64,000 nt of DNA from Neohoeflea coraliihabitans (GTDB lineage Bacteria; Pseudomonadota; Alphaproteobacteria; Rhizobiales; Rhizobiaceae), in assembly GCF_019334345.1 (NCBI RefSeq), contig NZ_JAHWQX010000003.1:434001-498000 (forward strand). Direction: 5' to 3'. A program made the position numbers and the translations under genes. Below the pieces are notes generated by a model. It searched no databases, was not told the origin of the DNA, and worked only from the letters and a program-made list of their open reading frames with translations. This document shows, piece by piece, positions 18,755 to 29,289 of this stretch; position 1 is the stretch's first letter; each line of letters begins with the position of its first letter.

Positions 18755-19468
18755 GTGAACCAGCATGCGCGGACATGGTCCCGACGGCCCAACAGCACCG
18801 AACGGATCGTTGCCGCGGGGACGGTGATCAGCTTCTCGCTGTTCGTGCTTCTGACCATCGGCGTCTTCTACGATGTCGGCCAATCGCTTGATCGCTCCAT
18901 TCTCCTGTTCTTCCGCAGTCTCGACGACACGGCTGACGCTCTCGGCCCGGCGTGGATCGAGGAATCTGCCGCCGAACTGACGGCGCTGGGCGGCTACACG
19001 ATCCTTTCGGTGGTCGTGTTCATCTCGGTTGTCACCCTGATGCTGGCGCGCAAGATGACGGCGGCGCTGTTCCTGATCTCGGCGGTGGTGACCGGCAGCC
19101 TGGTCTCGACGCTCGCCAAGCGGGTTTTCGACCGGGCGCGGCCGGATCTCGTCAACCATATGGATGTGACCTTCACATCGAGCTTTCCCAGCGCGCACGC
19201 CATGGTCGGAGCGCTGACCTGGCTGACGCTGGCGGCGGTGGCGGTGCGGTTCGTCTCGCGCCCGGCGCTGCGCGTCTTCATCCTGGTCGGCGCGGTGACG
19301 ATCGCCCTGATGGTCGGGATCACGCGGGTCTATCTCGGCGTGCACTGGCCGACCGACGTGCTTGCCGGCTGGCTGTTCGGCGCCGCCTGGGCGGGCATGT
19401 GCTGGATGGCCGCCAACATGATCGGGCGAACTTTCAGACGCAGAAATGAATTGGGTCAGACATCGTGA
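18755..19468 (+). CDS. PAP2-superfamily membrane phosphatase
   Basis: The 237-residue integral membrane protein has about six helices and the full lipid-phosphate phosphatase signature: 'AKRVFDRARPD' (motif 1), 'SFPSAHAM' (motif 2, catalytic His) and 'RVYLGVHWPTDVLAGW' (motif 3). Probable substrates are phosphatidic acid, undecaprenyl pyrophosphate or another lipid phosphate, with the active site facing the periplasm. It starts with GTG; no strong ribosome site is seen. The DUF1206 gene begins just after it, so the two may be cotranscribed. The LexA box lies about 180 bases upstream. Confidence 0.85.
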   Translation: MNQHARTWSRRPNSTERIVAAGTVISFSLFVLLTIGVFYDVGQSLDRSILLFFRSLDDTADALGPAWIEESAAELTALGGYTILSVVVFISVVTLMLARKMTAALFLISAVVTGSLVSTLAKRVFDRARPDLVNHMDVTFTSSFPSAHAMVGALTWLTLAAVAVRFVSRPALRVFILVGAVTIALMVGITRVYLGVHWPTDVLAGWLFGAAWAGMCWMAANMIGRTFRRRNELGQTS

Positions 19469-19493
19469 TCCGCATCAGAGGGCAGGAACAATT

Positions 19494-20303
19494 GTGAAGA
19501 AGCATCGCACCGTGATCGAACATCTGGCCCGTGCCGGCTACACCTCGCGCGGCATCGTGTATCTGATTATCGGCATCTTTGCCCTGCTGGCGGCCATCGG
19601 CGCCGGCGAAAACAAGGACAGTGAAGGCGCCCTGCAGAACCTGCTCTCGCAGCCCTTCGGGACGATCCTGGTGGCGCTGATGATCGTCGGGCTGATCGGC
19701 TACGCGATGTGGCGATTGATCCAGTCTCTTGCTGACGCCGATGATCACGGCACCTCGGCAAAGGGGCTGGCGGTGCGCGCCGGATTGCTGACCAGCGCTG
19801 TGGTGTATTCGACGCTGGCTTTGTTCGCCATTTCGCAGATCGGGCTGTTTTCTGGCGGTGGTGGCGGTGGGTCCGGGTCGGGTGGCGGTTTCGCCCAGAC
19901 CATGACGTCCTTCGTCGGCGCGCGTCCGGTGGCGTTGATCCTGGCGGCGATTTTTTTGATCGTCGGTGGCGCGCATTTGTGGAAAGCGGTCAAGATGAAG
20001 TTCGAAGAGCATTTCGTGGCGCAGGAATCGACCATGAAAGTGCTTCGCCCGATCGCGGTCAGCGGTCTGATCGCGCGCGGTATGGTGTTCTTCATCCTGG
20101 CGTTCCTGCTGTTTTACCGCGGCGCCGAAGCGGGAGAGAATGGCAGTTCGCCGCCGAACATCAAGGATGCGATGTCTTTCCTGCAGGGATTGCCAATGGG
20201 CAGCGTCCTTCTCGGCGCCATGGGGATCGGAATCATCCTTTTTGCCGTCTATTCTTTCTGTGAAGCCATCTGGCGGCGGGTGAATGTCGGCGAGGCGCTG
20301 TAA
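19494..20303 (+). CDS. DUF1206 integral membrane protein
   Basis: The 269-residue protein consists of three tandem two-helix units, each starting with a variant of 'ARAGYTSRGIVYLIIG' (near residues 12, 100 and 190), the hallmark of DUF1206. A Gly/Ser-rich loop sits near residue 120. Function unknown. GTG behind AGGGCAGGAAC was chosen; an ATG 48 bases upstream overlaps the previous gene and adds no hydrophobic or conserved sequence. Confidence 0.82.
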   Translation: MKKHRTVIEHLARAGYTSRGIVYLIIGIFALLAAIGAGENKDSEGALQNLLSQPFGTILVALMIVGLIGYAMWRLIQSLADADDHGTSAKGLAVRAGLLTSAVVYSTLALFAISQIGLFSGGGGGGSGSGGGFAQTMTSFVGARPVALILAAIFLIVGGAHLWKAVKMKFEEHFVAQESTMKVLRPIAVSGLIARGMVFFILAFLLFYRGAEAGENGSSPPNIKDAMSFLQGLPMGSVLLGAMGIGIILFAVYSFCEAIWRRVNVGEAL

Positions 20304-20373
20304 TTTCGGCCTGGCCTGAGGGCCGTCAGAACGGTTGCGCCTCGGAGGGTGAAGCGCGACCGGTTGACACGCA

Positions 20374-20388
20374 GAACAAAAATGGAAC
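20374..20388. promoter_or_regulatory. LexA (SOS) box in the ssb promoter
   Basis: GAAC-AAAAATG-GAAC is an exact GAAC-N7-GAAC match, placed directly behind a consensus -35 hexamer TTGACA at 20364-20369, so bound LexA would cover the -35/-10 spacer. It lies 127 bases before the ssb start. The rest of the 212-base gap shows no gene. Confidence 0.75.
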
Positions 20389-20515
20389 AAAAAAGCGTTG
20401 TGGATTGTCGGCTGCCGCTGTGAGTGGCGGTCGGCGTTCCTGTAGAGTGATGACAATTCATTCGGGCCGGGCAGGATCAGCCGGGCGGCGGCAGCAATAG
20501 CGGAAGGCAAGAACA

Positions 20516-21055
<540 letters not shown>

Positions 21056-21100
21056 TCGATGGCGGCGGCGCCAGCGCCGCTTACCCGTCCAATTCACCAG

Positions 21101-21129
21101 ACCGGCCGCTGCAAACGGCCGGTCTTTTT
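21101..21129 (+). terminator. intrinsic terminator of ssb
   Basis: A perfect 8-bp stem (ACCGGCCG with CGGCCGGT), a 7-base loop and a run of five T, starting 46 bases after the ssb stop. Confidence 0.88.
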
Positions 21130-21168
21130 GCGCGTGGTTGCGCGGCTGATGGAGGATCTGCCGGCAGA

Positions 21169-21798
21169 TCAGGCCGCGAACAGGGACTGTTTCAGCCCGT
21201 CGACGACGAACTGCACCGACAGTGCGGCGAGGAGAACGCCAAGCAGGCGGGTGAGGATGGCGCGGCCGGTGTTGCCGAGCATCTTGTCGAGGCGGTCGGA
21301 AATGACCAGCGAGCCGAACAGGACGAGACCGGCAGCGATGAGGACGCCGATCAGGCCGATGCGATCGAGCGGCGAGGCGAAGGTTCCGGCAAGCAGGATG
21401 GTGGCGGAAATGGCCCCGGGTCCGGCAATCAGCGGAATGGCGAGCGGGAAAACGGCGATGTTGGCGATGTGATCCTTGGTCACCGCGCGCTCGGCGCTTT
21501 TCTCATGACGTTCCTGGCGTTTTTCGAAAATCATCTCGAAGGCGATGACAAACAGCAAGATGCCACCGGCGATGCGGAAGGCATCAAGCGAGATGCCGAG
21601 AGCCGCGAGGATGGTGGAGCCGGCCAGCGCGAAGATGATCAGCAGCACTGTGGCCAAAACGATGCCGCGCAAAGCGACCTGGGCGCGCTCGGCGCCGGTC
21701 ATGCCGACGGTCAGACCGAGAAAGATCGCCGCCATGCCGGGCGGATCATACATGACGATCAGGGTGATGAAGGCGTTGACGAGCGTTTCGACGGTCAT
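21169..21798 (-). CDS. MarC family integral membrane protein
   Basis: The 209-residue protein has six predicted membrane helices and the UPF0056/MarC pattern: 'VMYDPPGMAAIFLGLT' in the first third and 'VFPLAIPLIAGPGAIS' in the middle, the two helix-breaking repeats of the family. Function is unknown; the old link to multiple antibiotic resistance is not supported for E. coli MarC. The ATG behind AGGATCG was chosen; the frame is open 19 codons further. It is convergent with ssb. Confidence 0.85.
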   Translation of the reverse strand: MTVETLVNAFITLIVMYDPPGMAAIFLGLTVGMTGAERAQVALRGIVLATVLLIIFALAGSTILAALGISLDAFRIAGGILLFVIAFEMIFEKRQERHEKSAERAVTKDHIANIAVFPLAIPLIAGPGAISATILLAGTFASPLDRIGLIGVLIAAGLVLFGSLVISDRLDKMLGNTGRAILTRLLGVLLAALSVQFVVDGLKQSLFAA

Positions 21799-22018
21799 GG
21801 CAGGCGATCCTGTGAGCGGTCTGGGAACCGTCCGGTGTTCGCGGGCCGCTGTCAACCGCCAAGGGTTGCGTGCCGCGGTGCTCGCTCTGGCTGCATGTGG
21901 ACGCGAGTGCGTGTGGAAATGCGGTGGGTAAGTCGAGGACGCGGCCCGTGCAATTGGCGGCGGCGGCGGCTTTCCGCTATACAGGCGTCAGTGATTCTGA
22001 AATGGAATGTGAACCCCT

Positions 22019-24856
22019 TTGACTGACCAGACCAACGGCGGCAACACGCCTTCCGCACCCGGTATCGAGCCTGTTTCGATCATCGAGGAGATGCAGCGGT
22101 CCTACCTCGATTACGCGATGAGCGTGATCGTGTCGCGGGCGCTTCCGGACGTGCGCGACGGGTTGAAGCCGGTGCATCGCCGCATTCTCTACGCCTCGCA
22201 TGAGAGCGGCTATCACTGGAACCGGAAATACGTCAAATCGGCGCGCCCCGTCTCGGACGTGATGGGTAAATATCACCCGCATGGCGACCAGTCGATCTAC
22301 GACGCCATGGTGCGCATGGCGCAACACTGGTCGATGAGCGCCATGCTGATCGACGGGCAGGGCAATTTCGGCTCGATCGACGGCGATCCGCCAGCCGCCA
22401 TGCGTTACACCGAGGCGCGGCTGAGCAAGCTGGCGCACGAGATGCTCGAGGACATCGACAAGGATACCGTCGATTTCCAGGAAACCTATGACAGCTCCGG
22501 CTCCGAGCCGAAGGTGCTGCCGGCGCGCTTTCCCAACATGCTGGTCAATGGCGGCGGCGGTATTGCCGTCGGCATGGCGACCAACATTCCGACCCACAAT
22601 CTGGTCGAGGTGTGCAACGCCGCCATGGCGCTGATGGACAATCCGGCGATCGAGCTGCCGGAACTGATGGAGATCATTCCCGGACCGGATTTCCCGACCG
22701 GCGGCCTGATTCTCGGACGTGCGGGCATCCGCTCCGCCTTCGAGACCGGGCGCGGCTCCGTGATGATGCGCGGCCGGGTGCATGTCGAGGAGATCCGCCA
22801 GGATCGCGAGGCGATCATCATCACCGAAGTGCCCTACCAGGTGAACAAGGCGGCGATGATCGAGAAGATGGCCGAACTGGTGCGCGACAAGCGCATCGAG
22901 GGCATTTCCGATCTGCGCGATGAGTCCGACCGTCAGGGCTACCGCGTCGTCATCGAGCTCAAGCGCGACGCGGTTGCCGACGTCGTCATCAACCAGTTGT
23001 ATCGCTACACGCCGCTGCAGACGTCATTCGGCGTCAACATGGTGGCGCTGAACGGCGGCAAGCCGGAACTGATGAACCTGATGGATGTGCTGCGCGCCTT
23101 CATCAGCTTTCGCGAGACGGTGGTCACGCGCCGCACGAAATATCTCTTGCGCAAGGCGCGCGAGCGGGCACATGTGCTGGTTGGACTGGCGATCGCCGTT
23201 GCCAATATCGATGAAGTGATCAGCCTGATCCGCAATGCGCCCGATCCGGCCACGGCCCGCGAGCAGCTGATGACGCGGCGCTGGCCGGCGCGCGATGTCG
23301 AATCCCTGATCCGGCTGATCGATGATCCGCGTCACCGCATCAATGAGGATGGCACCTACAATCTGTCGGAAGAGCAGTCGCGGGCCATTCTGGAACTGCG
23401 CCTGTCGCGCCTGACGGCGCTTGGCCGTGATGAGATCGGCGACGAGCTCAACACCATCGGGGACGAGATCAAGGATTACCTGGACATTCTCGCCTCGCGC
23501 GATCGGGTGCATCAGATCATCAAGGACGAGATGATCGCGGTGCGCGACGAGTTCGGCGTGCCGCGGCGTACCGAGATCACCGAGGGTGGTCCGGACATGG
23601 ATGACGAGGACCTGATCGCCCGCGAGGACATGGTGGTGACGGTCAGTCATGCGGGCTACATCAAGCGCGTGCCGCTGGCGACCTACCGGGCGCAGCGGCG
23701 CGGCGGCAAGGGCCGCTCGGGCATGGCGACGCGCGACGAGGATTTCGTCACGCGGCTGTTCGTCGCCAATACCCATACGCCGGTGTTGTTCTTCTCCTCG
23801 CGCGGCATTGTCTACAAGGAGAAGGTCTGGCGCCTGCCGATCGGCACACCGCAATCGAAGGGCAAGGCGCTGATCAACATGCTGCCGTTGCAGCAGGGCG
23901 AGCGCATCACCTCGATCATGCCGCTGCCGGAGGACGAGGACAGCTGGGCGCAGCTCGACGTGATGTTCGCGACGACGCGCGGAACGGTGCGGCGCAACAA
24001 GCTGTCGGACTTCGTGCAGGTCAATCGCAACGGCAAGATCGCCATGAAGCTCGAGGACGAGAATGATTCCATTCTCAATGTCGAGACGTGCAGCGAGGCG
24101 CATGACATTCTTCTGACCACGGCGCTCGGCCAGTGCATCCGCTTTTCCGTCGGTGATGTGCGGGTGTTCGCCGGTCGCAATTCGATCGGCGTGCGCGGGA
24201 TTTCGCTGGCCGATGGTGACCGCCTGATCTCGATGACTGTGGTGCATCACGTCGATGCCGAGCCCTGGGAGCGTGCGGCCTATCTGCGCCGCTCGACGGC
24301 CGAGCGCCGCGCCGTTACCGGCGAGGATGTCGATGTAGTCGACCTGGTCGGCGAAGAGGCGGGCGAGGGCGAACTCACGCAGGAGCGCTACGAGGAACTG
24401 AAGGAGCGCGAACAGTTCATCCTGACCGTCAGCGAAAAGGGCTATGGAAAGCGCTCGTCAAGCTATGATTTCCGCACGTCCGGGCGTGGCGGCAAGGGGA
24501 TCCGCGCCACCGATACCTCGAAGACCGCCGAGATCGGACCGCTGATCGCCTGCTTCCCGGTCGACAATGCGGATCAGATCATGATGGTTTCCAACGGCGG
24601 GCAGGTGATCCGCACGCCGGTGCATGACATTCGCATGGCCAGTCGCGCGACCAAGGGCGTGACGATCTTCAACACGGGACCGGGCGAGCGGGTCGTGTCG
24701 GTGGACAGCATTCGCGAGCCGGAGGAAGAAGCCATCGATGCCGACGGAGATATTTCCGACAGCGTCGATACGGTGATCGTGCCCGAGACGGATGGCGCGG
24801 CGGAAAATCCGGAAAGCTCAACCGATGCAGCCGGATCCGACGAGACGGACAGCTAG
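22019..24856 (+). CDS. gyrA: DNA gyrase subunit A
   Basis: Breakage-reunion subunit of gyrase. In 945 residues it has the winged-helix core '[13 protein letters not shown]', catalytic Tyr130 in '[10 protein letters not shown]', and the beta-pinwheel C-terminal domain with the gyrase-specific GyrA box 'QRRGGKG', which excludes ParC. The quinolone-determining stretch reads [10 protein letters not shown] (residues 86-95): the E. coli Ser83 position is Gln91, and Asp87 is kept as Asp95. An acidic insert of about 40 residues (near 770-800) and an acidic tail resemble other alphaproteobacterial GyrA. It begins with TTG; the next in-frame ATG would remove conserved N-terminal sequence. Confidence 0.96.
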   Translation: MTDQTNGGNTPSAPGIEPVSIIEEMQRSYLDYAMSVIVSRALPDVRDGLKPVHRRILYASHESGYHWNRKYVKSARPVSDVMGKYHPHGDQSIYDAMVRMAQHWSMSAMLIDGQGNFGSIDGDPPAAMRYTEARLSKLAHEMLEDIDKDTVDFQETYDSSGSEPKVLPARFPNMLVNGGGGIAVGMATNIPTHNLVEVCNAAMALMDNPAIELPELMEIIPGPDFPTGGLILGRAGIRSAFETGRGSVMMRGRVHVEEIRQDREAIIITEVPYQVNKAAMIEKMAELVRDKRIEGISDLRDESDRQGYRVVIELKRDAVADVVINQLYRYTPLQTSFGVNMVALNGGKPELMNLMDVLRAFISFRETVVTRRTKYLLRKARERAHVLVGLAIAVANIDEVISLIRNAPDPATAREQLMTRRWPARDVESLIRLIDDPRHRINEDGTYNLSEEQSRAILELRLSRLTALGRDEIGDELNTIGDEIKDYLDILASRDRVHQIIKDEMIAVRDEFGVPRRTEITEGGPDMDDEDLIAREDMVVTVSHAGYIKRVPLATYRAQRRGGKGRSGMATRDEDFVTRLFVANTHTPVLFFSSRGIVYKEKVWRLPIGTPQSKGKALINMLPLQQGERITSIMPLPEDEDSWAQLDVMFATTRGTVRRNKLSDFVQVNRNGKIAMKLEDENDSILNVETCSEAHDILLTTALGQCIRFSVGDVRVFAGRNSIGVRGISLADGDRLISMTVVHHVDAEPWERAAYLRRSTAERRAVTGEDVDVVDLVGEEAGEGELTQERYEELKEREQFILTVSEKGYGKRSSSYDFRTSGRGGKGIRATDTSKTAEIGPLIACFPVDNADQIMMVSNGGQVIRTPVHDIRMASRATKGVTIFNTGPGERVVSVDSIREPEEEAIDADGDISDSVDTVIVPETDGAAENPESSTDAAGSDETDS

Positions 24857-24880
24857 GGGCCTGACCGCAGGGACAGGCGC

Positions 24881-25039
24881 TTAGCGGGCCCGGCGGGCCG
24901 CTTCGTCATGCGGCTCGTTTTCACCCTGTTGGTGCGGAAGGTATTCGGCCGGCATCATCTGATTGCGCAGCGCCGCCACGGTCAGGCCGCTGAACGCCAG
25001 GGCCACCAGGGCCGTCATCAATCCGAGTGCTTCGATCAT
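24881..25039 (-). CDS. 52-residue single-pass membrane microprotein, hypothetical
   Basis: An ATG sits 8 bases behind a strong GAGGAG ribosome site. The product has one hydrophobic helix (about residues 3-24, 'LGLMTALVALAFSGLTVAAL') and then a charged cytoplasmic tail rich in Glu, His and Arg. It lies antisense in the 390-base gap between gyrA and coaD. No family is recognised. The ribosome site, clean helix and charged tail support a real small gene; homologues in other genomes would settle it. Confidence 0.5.
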   Translation of the reverse strand: MIEALGLMTALVALAFSGLTVAALRNQMMPAEYLPHQQGENEPHDEAARRAR

Positions 25040-25246
25040 GGCATGGACTCCTCGATACGCAGGTCGATACTGACAGGCAGTGTGCGCCTTGCCGATGAAT
25101 GAAGTCTGAACGGCGGGCCGGGGCGCCGCGCGGCCTCTGGCGGCTTGCGGCTTGCCGGCAGCTTGCGGCGCGTGGCAAAAGACATGGGGAGAGCCGGACC
25201 GGCCGCTTTGCGGCAGCCGGGCGGCATCTGAAAGCAAGGGAGAAGA

Positions 25247-25753
25247 ATGCTCATGCCGATCGCCTATTATGCCGGTTCGTTTGATCCGATGACCCACGGC
25301 CATCTGGATGTGCTGGTGCAGGGGCTGGCGGTGTTCAAGACGGTTTGCGTCGGCGTGGGCGTCAGCGCGACGAAAAAGGGGCTGTTTTCCTTTGACGAGC
25401 GCGCCGAGATGATCCGATCCGCGCTGTCGGACGTGCTGCCCGAACGGGTCGATGACATCCGGGTCGAGACCTTTTCCGGGCTGGCTGTCGAGGCGGCCCA
25501 AAAAGCCGGCGCCGTCGCGATGATCCGCGGCCTGCGCGACACGACGGATTTCAACTATGAAATGCAGATTGCCGGCATGAATGCGCAAATGGCGCCAGCG
25601 GTGCAGACCATTTTCTTTCCGGCGCGTAGCGCGCATCGCCATATCACCGCCACGCTGGTGCGGCAGATCGCGGCGATGGACGGCGACATCAGCGCCTTCG
25701 TTCCCGGGGCCGTGCTCAAGGCAATGCAGAGCCGTGCCGGCACGGCGGATTGA
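25247..25753 (+). CDS. coaD: phosphopantetheine adenylyltransferase
   Basis: Fourth step of CoA synthesis: 4'-phosphopantetheine plus ATP to dephospho-CoA. The 168-residue protein has the nucleotidyltransferase motif '[12 protein letters not shown]' near residue 10, '[19 protein letters not shown]' in the substrate pocket, and '[17 protein letters not shown]', where the usual ISSS is ITAT. A second ATG two codons later is equally well placed behind AAGGGAGAAG. The cyclophilin genes follow in the same direction, as in many rhizobia. Confidence 0.95.
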   Translation: MLMPIAYYAGSFDPMTHGHLDVLVQGLAVFKTVCVGVGVSATKKGLFSFDERAEMIRSALSDVLPERVDDIRVETFSGLAVEAAQKAGAVAMIRGLRDTTDFNYEMQIAGMNAQMAPAVQTIFFPARSAHRHITATLVRQIAAMDGDISAFVPGAVLKAMQSRAGTAD

Positions 25754-25853
25754 AGGCGAATGGTCCTGTCCAGGGCGGCGTGGCGGCATTGCCAAGCGGC
25801 GCCCGGTATGGCACACGCAAGCGCCCGCAAGCGGGCGGCATTGGAGGTTTTTC

Positions 25854-26438
25854 ATGCGCATACGTGAATATCTGACCGCAGCGGCAACGGCCGTGGCGCT
25901 GTCGCTGTCCCTGACTGCATTTTCAGGCGGCATGGGCGCGGCGCAGGCCGCCGAGCGGCTGACCATGCAGCTGGCCGACGGACCGGTGGTCATCGAATTG
26001 AACGATCAGGCGCCCAAGCACGCGAAACGCCTGTCGGAACTGGCTGCCGCCGGCGCCTATGACAATGTCGCCTTTCACCGGGTAATCGAAGGGTTCATGG
26101 CGCAGACCGGTGACGTTCAATTCGGCGACATGGAAGACGGTTACGATGAGCGCCGGGCCGGCACCGGCGGGTCCGACAAGCCGGATCTGAACGCCGAGTT
26201 CACCGACCAGCCGTTCAAGCGCGGCACCGTCGGCATGGCCCGCAGCGCCGATCCGAATTCCGCCAATTCGCAATTCTTCATCATGTTCGCGCCCGCAGAG
26301 CATCTGAACGGCCAGTACACGGTTGTCGGCGAGGTGGTTTCGGGGATGGAGCATGTCGATGCAATCAAGCGCGGCAGTCCGCCAAACGGCGCGGTCAGCG
26401 CCCCCGACAAGATCATCACCATGAAAGCCGGCGGCTGA
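25854..26438 (+). CDS. periplasmic cyclophilin-type peptidyl-prolyl isomerase
   Basis: Catalyses cis-trans isomerisation of Xaa-Pro bonds in exported proteins. The 194-residue protein has a signal peptide (about 1-32, cleavage after 'AAQA') and a compact cyclophilin domain with 'VAFHRVIEGFMAQTGD', 'GTVGMARSADPNSANSQFF' and 'LNGQYTVVGEVVSGM'. Like other short bacterial cyclophilins it lacks the Trp of the cyclosporin pocket. A cytoplasmic paralogue follows 34 bases later, so the pair probably arose by duplication. Confidence 0.9.
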   Translation: MRIREYLTAAATAVALSLSLTAFSGGMGAAQAAERLTMQLADGPVVIELNDQAPKHAKRLSELAAAGAYDNVAFHRVIEGFMAQTGDVQFGDMEDGYDERRAGTGGSDKPDLNAEFTDQPFKRGTVGMARSADPNSANSQFFIMFAPAEHLNGQYTVVGEVVSGMEHVDAIKRGSPPNGAVSAPDKIITMKAGG

Positions 26439-26472
26439 AACGTCGCCCGCAAAAGCCATTTAGGAGAACAGC

Positions 26473-26982
26473 ATGGCCGAAATCAAAGATCCCGAAAACG
26501 CCCTGATCATGGAAACGACAAAGGGAAATGTCGTCATCGAAATGTTTCCGGACCTGGCTCCCGGGCATGTGGAGCGGATCAAGGAACTGGCGCGGGCCGG
26601 CGAATATGACGGCGTGGTCTTTCACCGCGTGATCGACGGCTTCATGGCGCAGACCGGCGACGTCAAGTTCGGCAAGTCCGGCGGGCCGAATTTCGATCCG
26701 CGCCGGGCCGGAATGGGCGCCTCCGACAAGCCTGACCTGAAGGCGGAATTTTCCAACATGAACCATGCACGCGGTGTCTGCTCGATGGCGCGCGCGCAGA
26801 ACCCGAATTCGGCGAATTCGCAGTTCTTCATCTGCTTCGAGGATGCCGGTTTTCTCAACAAGCAATATACGGTGTGGGGCCAGGTGATCGAGGGCATGGA
26901 CAATGTCGATCAGATCAAGCGTGGCGAGCCGGTTGTCGATCCCGACAAGATCGTGTCGTTGAAAGTGGCGGCCGACGCCTGA
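26473..26982 (+). CDS. ppiB: cytoplasmic cyclophilin-type peptidyl-prolyl isomerase
   Basis: The 169-residue protein has no signal peptide. The cyclophilin core is 'VVFHRVIDGFMAQTGDVKFG', 'GVCSMARAQNPNSANSQFF' and 'LNKQYTVWGQVIEGMDNVD'. AGGAGAACAGC precedes the ATG. It is closely similar to the upstream exported paralogue and probably cotranscribed with it. Confidence 0.93.
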   Translation: MAEIKDPENALIMETTKGNVVIEMFPDLAPGHVERIKELARAGEYDGVVFHRVIDGFMAQTGDVKFGKSGGPNFDPRRAGMGASDKPDLKAEFSNMNHARGVCSMARAQNPNSANSQFFICFEDAGFLNKQYTVWGQVIEGMDNVDQIKRGEPVVDPDKIVSLKVAADA

Positions 26983-27006
26983 GGGGCGCATTCGCCTGAG
27001 ACCGGG

Positions 27007-27026
27007 GTGGCGGCGCGATCCGCCAC
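27007..27026 (+). other. stem-loop between ppiB and queA
   Basis: A perfect 7-bp stem GTGGCGG/CCGCCAC with a 6-base loop, 23 bases before the queA start and without a T-run. It may modulate read-through or mRNA stability; significance is uncertain. Confidence 0.35.
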
Positions 27027-27048
27027 TCTCTGACCGCGGGGTCGCATC

Positions 27049-28125
27049 TTGCGCGTTGACCTGTTCGATTTCGAGCTGCCTGAAGAGCGGATCGCGCTGC
27101 GTCCGGCCGAGCCGCGCGACAGTGCGCGGCTGTTGCGGATTGATGCCGATGGCCGGTTTGCCGATCACCGGGTGGTCGATCTTCCCGCCCTGCTCGAACC
27201 GGGCGATGCGCTGGTTTTCAACGATACCAGGGTAATTCCGGCGCAGCTTGAAGGCGAGCGCTGGCGCGGTGAGAACAGGACGCGGATTTCGGCGACGCTG
27301 CATATGCGCACCGGTGCGAACCGATGGCAGGCTTTCCTGCGTCCCGCCAAGCGGGTGCGCGAAGGGGACCGCCTGCGGTTCGGCGGCGACGGCGAAGCGT
27401 GCCTTGCCGGGGTGCTGGATGCTGTTGCCGGTCCGCGCGGCGAGGGTGGCGAGATCGAGCTGATTTTCGATCTCTCGGGGCCGTTGCTCGACGAGGCCAT
27501 CATGGCGTCGGGACACATTCCGCTGCCGCCGTATATTGCCTCCAAGCGCGGCGAGGATGCGCGCGATCGCACCGACTACCAGACCATCTATGCGCGCGAG
27601 GACGGAGCCGTGGCGGCTCCGACGGCGGGGCTGCATTTTACCGAGGACCTGCTCGCGGCGCTGAAAGCACGCGGTGTCTCGCAGCATTTCGTGACCCTGC
27701 ATGTGGGGGCGGGCACCTTCCTGCCGGTCAAGGCCGAAGACACCAGCGAGCATCGCATGCATGCGGAAATCGGTGTGGTCAGCGAGGCCACGGCGACGGC
27801 GCTGAACGAGGTGCGGGCAAGGGGCGGACGCATCGTCTCGGTGGGCACCACCTCGCTGCGGTTACTGGAAAGCGCCGTATCGGCGGACGGCACCATCAGG
27901 CCGTGGTCCGGGGCCACCGACATTTTCATCACCCCCGGCTACCAATTCCGCGCCATCGACGTGCTGATGACGAACTTTCATTTGCCGCGCTCGACCCTGT
28001 TCATGCTGGTGTCGGCCTTCTCCGGCGCCGAGACGATAAAGGCGGCTTATCAGCATGCCATTGCATCGGGCTACCGTTTCTATTCCTATGGCGATGCCAG
28101 CCTGCTGTTCAGGGGAGCGCCATGA
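27049..28125 (+). CDS. queA: S-adenosylmethionine:tRNA ribosyltransferase-isomerase
   Basis: Transfers and isomerises the ribosyl group of SAM onto preQ1-tRNA to give epoxyqueuosine. The 358-residue protein starts with TTG ('[20 protein letters not shown]'), the family N-terminus. It has '[12 protein letters not shown]', 'HIPLPPYI', '[11 protein letters not shown]', '[14 protein letters not shown]' and '[17 protein letters not shown]'. Its stop overlaps the tgt start (ATGATG), so the two queuosine genes are translationally coupled. It acts after Tgt in the pathway despite being first in the operon. Confidence 0.96.
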   Translation: MRVDLFDFELPEERIALRPAEPRDSARLLRIDADGRFADHRVVDLPALLEPGDALVFNDTRVIPAQLEGERWRGENRTRISATLHMRTGANRWQAFLRPAKRVREGDRLRFGGDGEACLAGVLDAVAGPRGEGGEIELIFDLSGPLLDEAIMASGHIPLPPYIASKRGEDARDRTDYQTIYAREDGAVAAPTAGLHFTEDLLAALKARGVSQHFVTLHVGAGTFLPVKAEDTSEHRMHAEIGVVSEATATALNEVRARGGRIVSVGTTSLRLLESAVSADGTIRPWSGATDIFITPGYQFRAIDVLMTNFHLPRSTLFMLVSAFSGAETIKAAYQHAIASGYRFYSYGDASLLFRGAP

Positions 28126-29261
28126 TGCAGTCCACACCCTCCTTTGCCTTTGATGTGCTGGCGCGCGATGGCGCGGCGCGGCGCGGCCGGATCGTCATGC
28201 CACGCGGTGAAATCCGCACGCCGGCCTTCATGCCCGTCGGCACCGGGGGCACGGTGAAGGGGATGTACATGGACCAGGTGCGCGATCTCGGCGCCGACAT
28301 CATCCTGGGCAACACCTATCACCTGATGCTGCGGCCGGGTGCCGAGCGCATGGCGCGGCTTGGCGGCCTGCACGAATTTGCGCGATGGCCCGGCCCGATC
28401 CTCACCGATTCCGGCGGGTTCCAGGTGATGTCGCTGTCGAGCCTGCGCAAGCTGAGTGAATCAGGGGTGACGTTCCAGTCGCATATCGATGGCTCGAAAC
28501 ATGAAATGACGCCGGAACGCTCGATCGAGATCCAGGGTCTGCTGGATTCCGACATCCAGATGCAGCTGGATGAGTGTGTCGCGCTGCCGGCCAGCGCAGC
28601 GGAGATCGAGCGGGCGATGGAACTGTCGCTGCGCTGGGCGGAGCGCTGCAAGCGCGCCTTCGGGGATCAGCCGGGCAAGGCGATGTTTGGCATCGTCCAG
28701 GGCGGCGACAATGCCGGTCTGCGCGAGCGCTCGGCGCGGGTGCTCAGCGATCTCGATCTGAAGGGCTATGCGGTCGGCGGGCTGGCTGTCGGCGAGCCGC
28801 AACAGGTAATGCTCGACATGCTGGCGGTGACCTGTCCGCTGCTGCCTGAGGAGAAGCCGCGCTATCTGATGGGTGTCGGGACACCGGACGATCTTCTCAA
28901 ATCGGTGGCCAAGGGCATCGACATGTTCGATTGCGTCATGCCGACCCGGGCCGGGCGGCACGGTCTTGCCTATACGCGCCACGGCAAGATCAATCTGAAG
29001 AATGCACGCCACGCGGAAGATCATCGGCCGCTCGATGCGGACAGCGCCTGTCCGGCGACGCGCGATTATTCGCGCGCCTATCTGCATCACCTGGTGCGCT
29101 CGAACGAAATGCTTGGCATGATGCTTCTGACCTGGAACAATCTCGCCTATTATCAGGACCTTATGGCCGGAACCCGTGCGGCGATCGAAGCCGGCCGCTT
29201 TGCTGATTTTACGGCGGAGATGCAGGCCGGCTGGGCACGGGGCGATCTGCCGCCGCTCTGA
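28122..29261 (+). CDS. tgt: queuine tRNA-ribosyltransferase (tRNA-guanine transglycosylase)
   Basis: Exchanges G34 of GUN-anticodon tRNAs for preQ1. The 379-residue TIM-barrel has the general base Asp96 in 'LTDSGGFQV', nucleophile Asp270 in '[14 protein letters not shown]', and 'GGLAVGEP'. The structural zinc site looks degraded: aligned to E. coli Cys302, Cys304, Cys307 and His333, this protein has Ser308, Cys310, Thr313 and Asn339. The rest of that region ('[11 protein letters not shown]', '[12 protein letters not shown]') is well kept, so the fold is probably retained without zinc. It is coupled to queA by an ATGA overlap. Confidence 0.95.
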   Translation: MMQSTPSFAFDVLARDGAARRGRIVMPRGEIRTPAFMPVGTGGTVKGMYMDQVRDLGADIILGNTYHLMLRPGAERMARLGGLHEFARWPGPILTDSGGFQVMSLSSLRKLSESGVTFQSHIDGSKHEMTPERSIEIQGLLDSDIQMQLDECVALPASAAEIERAMELSLRWAERCKRAFGDQPGKAMFGIVQGGDNAGLRERSARVLSDLDLKGYAVGGLAVGEPQQVMLDMLAVTCPLLPEEKPRYLMGVGTPDDLLKSVAKGIDMFDCVMPTRAGRHGLAYTRHGKINLKNARHAEDHRPLDADSACPATRDYSRAYLHHLVRSNEMLGMMLLTWNNLAYYQDLMAGTRAAIEAGRFADFTAEMQAGWARGDLPPL

Positions 29262-29289
29262 GGTTGGCCGGTGGGCTTGGTCGGCAGCC

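Noticed and set aside
18547-18858. A 103-codon minus-strand frame overlapping the start of the PAP2 gene
   Set aside because: Low-complexity Arg/Cys/Ser composition, no ribosome site, starts inside a real gene and spans the LexA box.
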